64,000 nt of DNA, from assembly GCF_023715155.1 (NCBI RefSeq), contig NZ_JAMBNQ010000009.1:84122-148121 (forward strand), given 5' to 3'. Every line of letters begins with the position of its first letter. The stretch's first letter is position 1. The notes beneath the pieces were generated by a model, which did no database searches, was not told the origin of the DNA, and worked only from the letters and a program-made list of their open reading frames with translations. Made by a program: the position numbers and the translations under genes. The stretch is from Neobacillus mesonae. GTDB lineage: Bacteria; Bacillota; Bacilli; Bacillales; Cytobacillaceae. Positions 62,517 to 64,000 of the stretch are shown here, piece by piece.

Positions 62517-63707
62517 ATGACAGCAAGCGGAACTTTATTAAAGGAAATAAATGAAAAGTTATCAGCGAGTTTTCCTGATATCGTCAGCTGGAGAAGATAT
62601 ATGCACCAACACCCAGAGCTATCCTTTAAAGAGGAGAAAACGGCGTTATACATAAAAGAGAAACTGGAAAGCTTTGGTTTAAAAGTGAAAACTAATATTG
62701 GCGGCCATGGATTAATTGGGATTTTAGAAGGGGCTCAGCCAGGGAAAACAATTGCATTACGGGCTGATTTTGATGCTCTGCCCATCAATGATGAAAAGGA
62801 TGTTCCTTATAAATCACAAACTTCAGGTGTCATGCATGCCTGCGGGCACGACGGCCATACTGCTGCATTGCTAGGTACGGCCAAGGCTTTAAGCGAATTT
62901 CGTGAGCAGTTAAAAGGAAAAGTCATCTTTATTTTCCAGCCTGCAGAGGAAACACCACCAGGCGGTGCGAAGTTTATGGTGGAAGAAGGGGTATTGGACG
63001 GCGTGGATTATGTATTCGGAGCCCATTTGGATTCAAAAACTCCCGTCGGTAAAGTCACAACAGGTGAAGGGTTCCAGATGGCAGCTGTTGATAAATTTAA
63101 GATTACCATCCAAGGAAAAGGCGGGCACGGCGCAAGACCACATGAAGCGATTGATTCGATTGTGATTGCAAGCGAAATTGTCAGTTCCTTGCAAAAAATT
63201 GTCAGCCGCCAAGTGGACCCGTTAAAATCAGCGGTTGTGACGATTGGGGTATTCCAAGCCGGCAGCGCGTTTAATGTGATTGCTGATAAAGCGGTATTAG
63301 AAGGAACGGTCCGTACCTTTGATGAAGATGTCCGTAAACAGGTAGAAGAACAAATCCGAAGAATTGCGAAGGGGATTGCGGACACTTCCGGCGCGGCTGC
63401 AGCTGTCGATTATTTAAACGGGTACCCCGCATTATATAATCATCCCAAAGAAACACAAACCGTCCGCAATGTGTTAATCGAGGAATTTTCGGAAGAGAAT
63501 GTTGAGGAAATGGTTCCTTCTATGGGTGCAGAAGACTTTTCGTATTTCTTGCTGGAAAAACCGGGAACGTATTTCCGGGCAGGCTCAAAAAATGAAGATG
63601 AAGCCACCCGCTACCCGCACCATCACCCAAGATTTGATATTGACGAACGCGCGCTGTTAAATATTTGCCGTTCATTTGTGAAGATTGTGGCGCATTATTT
63701 GTTTTAG
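62517..63707 (+). CDS. M20 family metallo-amidohydrolase (hippurate hydrolase-like)
   Basis: 396 residues. ALRADFDALPI, VMHACGHDGHTA, QPAEETPPGG and GKGGHGARPHEAID give the M20D metal site and the lid. MGAEDFSYFLLEKPGTYFRA contains the late metal-binding segment. It removes acyl groups from N-acyl amino acids. AAAGGAGGAG is the ribosome site. It is a paralogue of the gene at 41813. The terminator directly before it means it needs its own promoter, which I cannot place, or read-through. Confidence 0.9.
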   Translation: MTASGTLLKEINEKLSASFPDIVSWRRYMHQHPELSFKEEKTALYIKEKLESFGLKVKTNIGGHGLIGILEGAQPGKTIALRADFDALPINDEKDVPYKSQTSGVMHACGHDGHTAALLGTAKALSEFREQLKGKVIFIFQPAEETPPGGAKFMVEEGVLDGVDYVFGAHLDSKTPVGKVTTGEGFQMAAVDKFKITIQGKGGHGARPHEAIDSIVIASEIVSSLQKIVSRQVDPLKSAVVTIGVFQAGSAFNVIADKAVLEGTVRTFDEDVRKQVEEQIRRIAKGIADTSGAAAAVDYLNGYPALYNHPKETQTVRNVLIEEFSEENVEEMVPSMGAEDFSYFLLEKPGTYFRAGSKNEDEATRYPHHHPRFDIDERALLNICRSFVKIVAHYLF

Positions 63708-63955
63708 GCTGTTTTCGTAAACTATGTGGTTATGCCAAGAAAAGCGGTGGTTTATTCAATTTAGGAATAAGCGGACTCTGCGAAAAAGCTGGATTACAGG
63801 ATAGCCCCCTTGGAAGTAAAAATAAGCGGAAGTTTTCCCGTTATTTGCAAAATTAAGAATTCCTGTAGATAGTTCTTTTTACCGTTTGATAAAAATAGAG
63901 CCCCTCAGTAAGATGATTATACACACACAACACAAAATCAATCTTAGGAGGAAGC
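63708..63955. other. intergenic stretch with GCGGA repeats
   Basis: Contains TAAGCGGA at about 63768 and 63823 with downstream CCCG/TGCG half-dyads, related to the cluster at 45771. The last 60 bases precede the transposase start and probably belong to the insertion element. Confidence 0.5.
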
Positions 63956-63961
63956 TCTATT

Positions 63962-64000
63962 ATGAAGTTTAAAATGCAAGACAAACAAAATCAACTAATT
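63962..64000 (+). CDS. IS110-type transposase, first 13 codons (truncated by window end)
   Basis: ATG preceded by TTAGGAGG, encoding MKFKMQDKQNQLI. This opening resembles Bacillus IS110 family transposases from memory. Only 39 bases are visible, so the family call is tentative. Confidence 0.5.
   Translation, partial: MKFKMQDKQNQLI

Overview
The window reads as a chromosomal segment of a spore-forming, moderately low-GC Firmicute of the Bacillaceae (Bacillus/Neobacillus-like). The reasons are strong AGGAGG ribosome binding sites, GTG/TTG starts, sigma-A promoters, an S-box riboswitch on metNIQ, ArsR/Acr3/ArsC, and DUF1659/DUF2922/YvrJ genes. No rRNA, tRNA or CRISPR was recognised.

Region 1 (1-4480) has a 21-bp-period repeat array, then a five-gene plus-strand operon: SDR dehydrogenase, PPC-domain protein, acyl-CoA ligase, thiolase and DUF35 zinc-ribbon protein. 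It looks like a CoA-dependent catabolic route of unknown substrate. A decayed DJ-1/PfpI pseudogene follows.

Region 2 (4870-18915) is an ethanolamine-utilisation microcompartment locus: eutW-eutV, eutH-eutS-eutP, then eutA-B-C-L-E-M, a pduL-type phosphotransacylase, a eut hypothetical, eutN, a second hexameric shell protein and a malate dehydrogenase. Leaders before eutH and eutA carry ANTAR-type hexaloop hairpins overlapping terminators, so EutV probably controls both transcripts by antitermination. eutT, eutG and eutQ are not in the cluster. Several cargo proteins carry amphipathic-helix extensions.

Region 3 (19260-27000) holds miscellaneous genes: a YARHG protein, small DUF1659/DUF2922/YvrJ proteins, azoreductase, thioesterase, a LysR regulator and a GDPD. 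It also has an 18-unit array of 52-bp hairpin repeats.

Region 4 (27100-35410) is best read as a 3-sulfolactate catabolic regulon: slcC-like and comC-like dehydrogenases, suyA/suyB sulfo-lyase subunits, a GntR/FCD regulator and a TRAP transporter. Four copies of one palindromic operator (TGGTTGGGT...CCA) tie the promoters together.

Region 5 (35500-47000) contains an FtsH paralogue, an AraC regulator with a GH39-like domain, an MFS transporter and M20 peptidase pair, and an ars operon. The ars operon ends in a HesB/IscA-like gene with an in-frame UGA exactly at a metal-ligand cysteine position, followed by a convincing bacterial SECIS hairpin: a candidate selenoprotein. A 670-bp element with 45-bp inverted termini and a fructose-6-phosphate aldolase follow.

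Region 6 (47200-64000) carries a nitroreductase, a TetR/RND efflux pair, yqjF, an FMN glutamate-synthase-like protein, riboswitch-controlled metNIQ with a dehydrogenase, a HAD hydrolase, a DUF62 SAM-hydrolase gene behind an attenuator-like leader, a VOC protein, a second M20 amidohydrolase, and the first codons of a probable IS110 transposase.

A cross-cutting pattern is that intergenic arrays of unrelated sequence share the same periods: 21 bp in two arrays and 52 bp in three.
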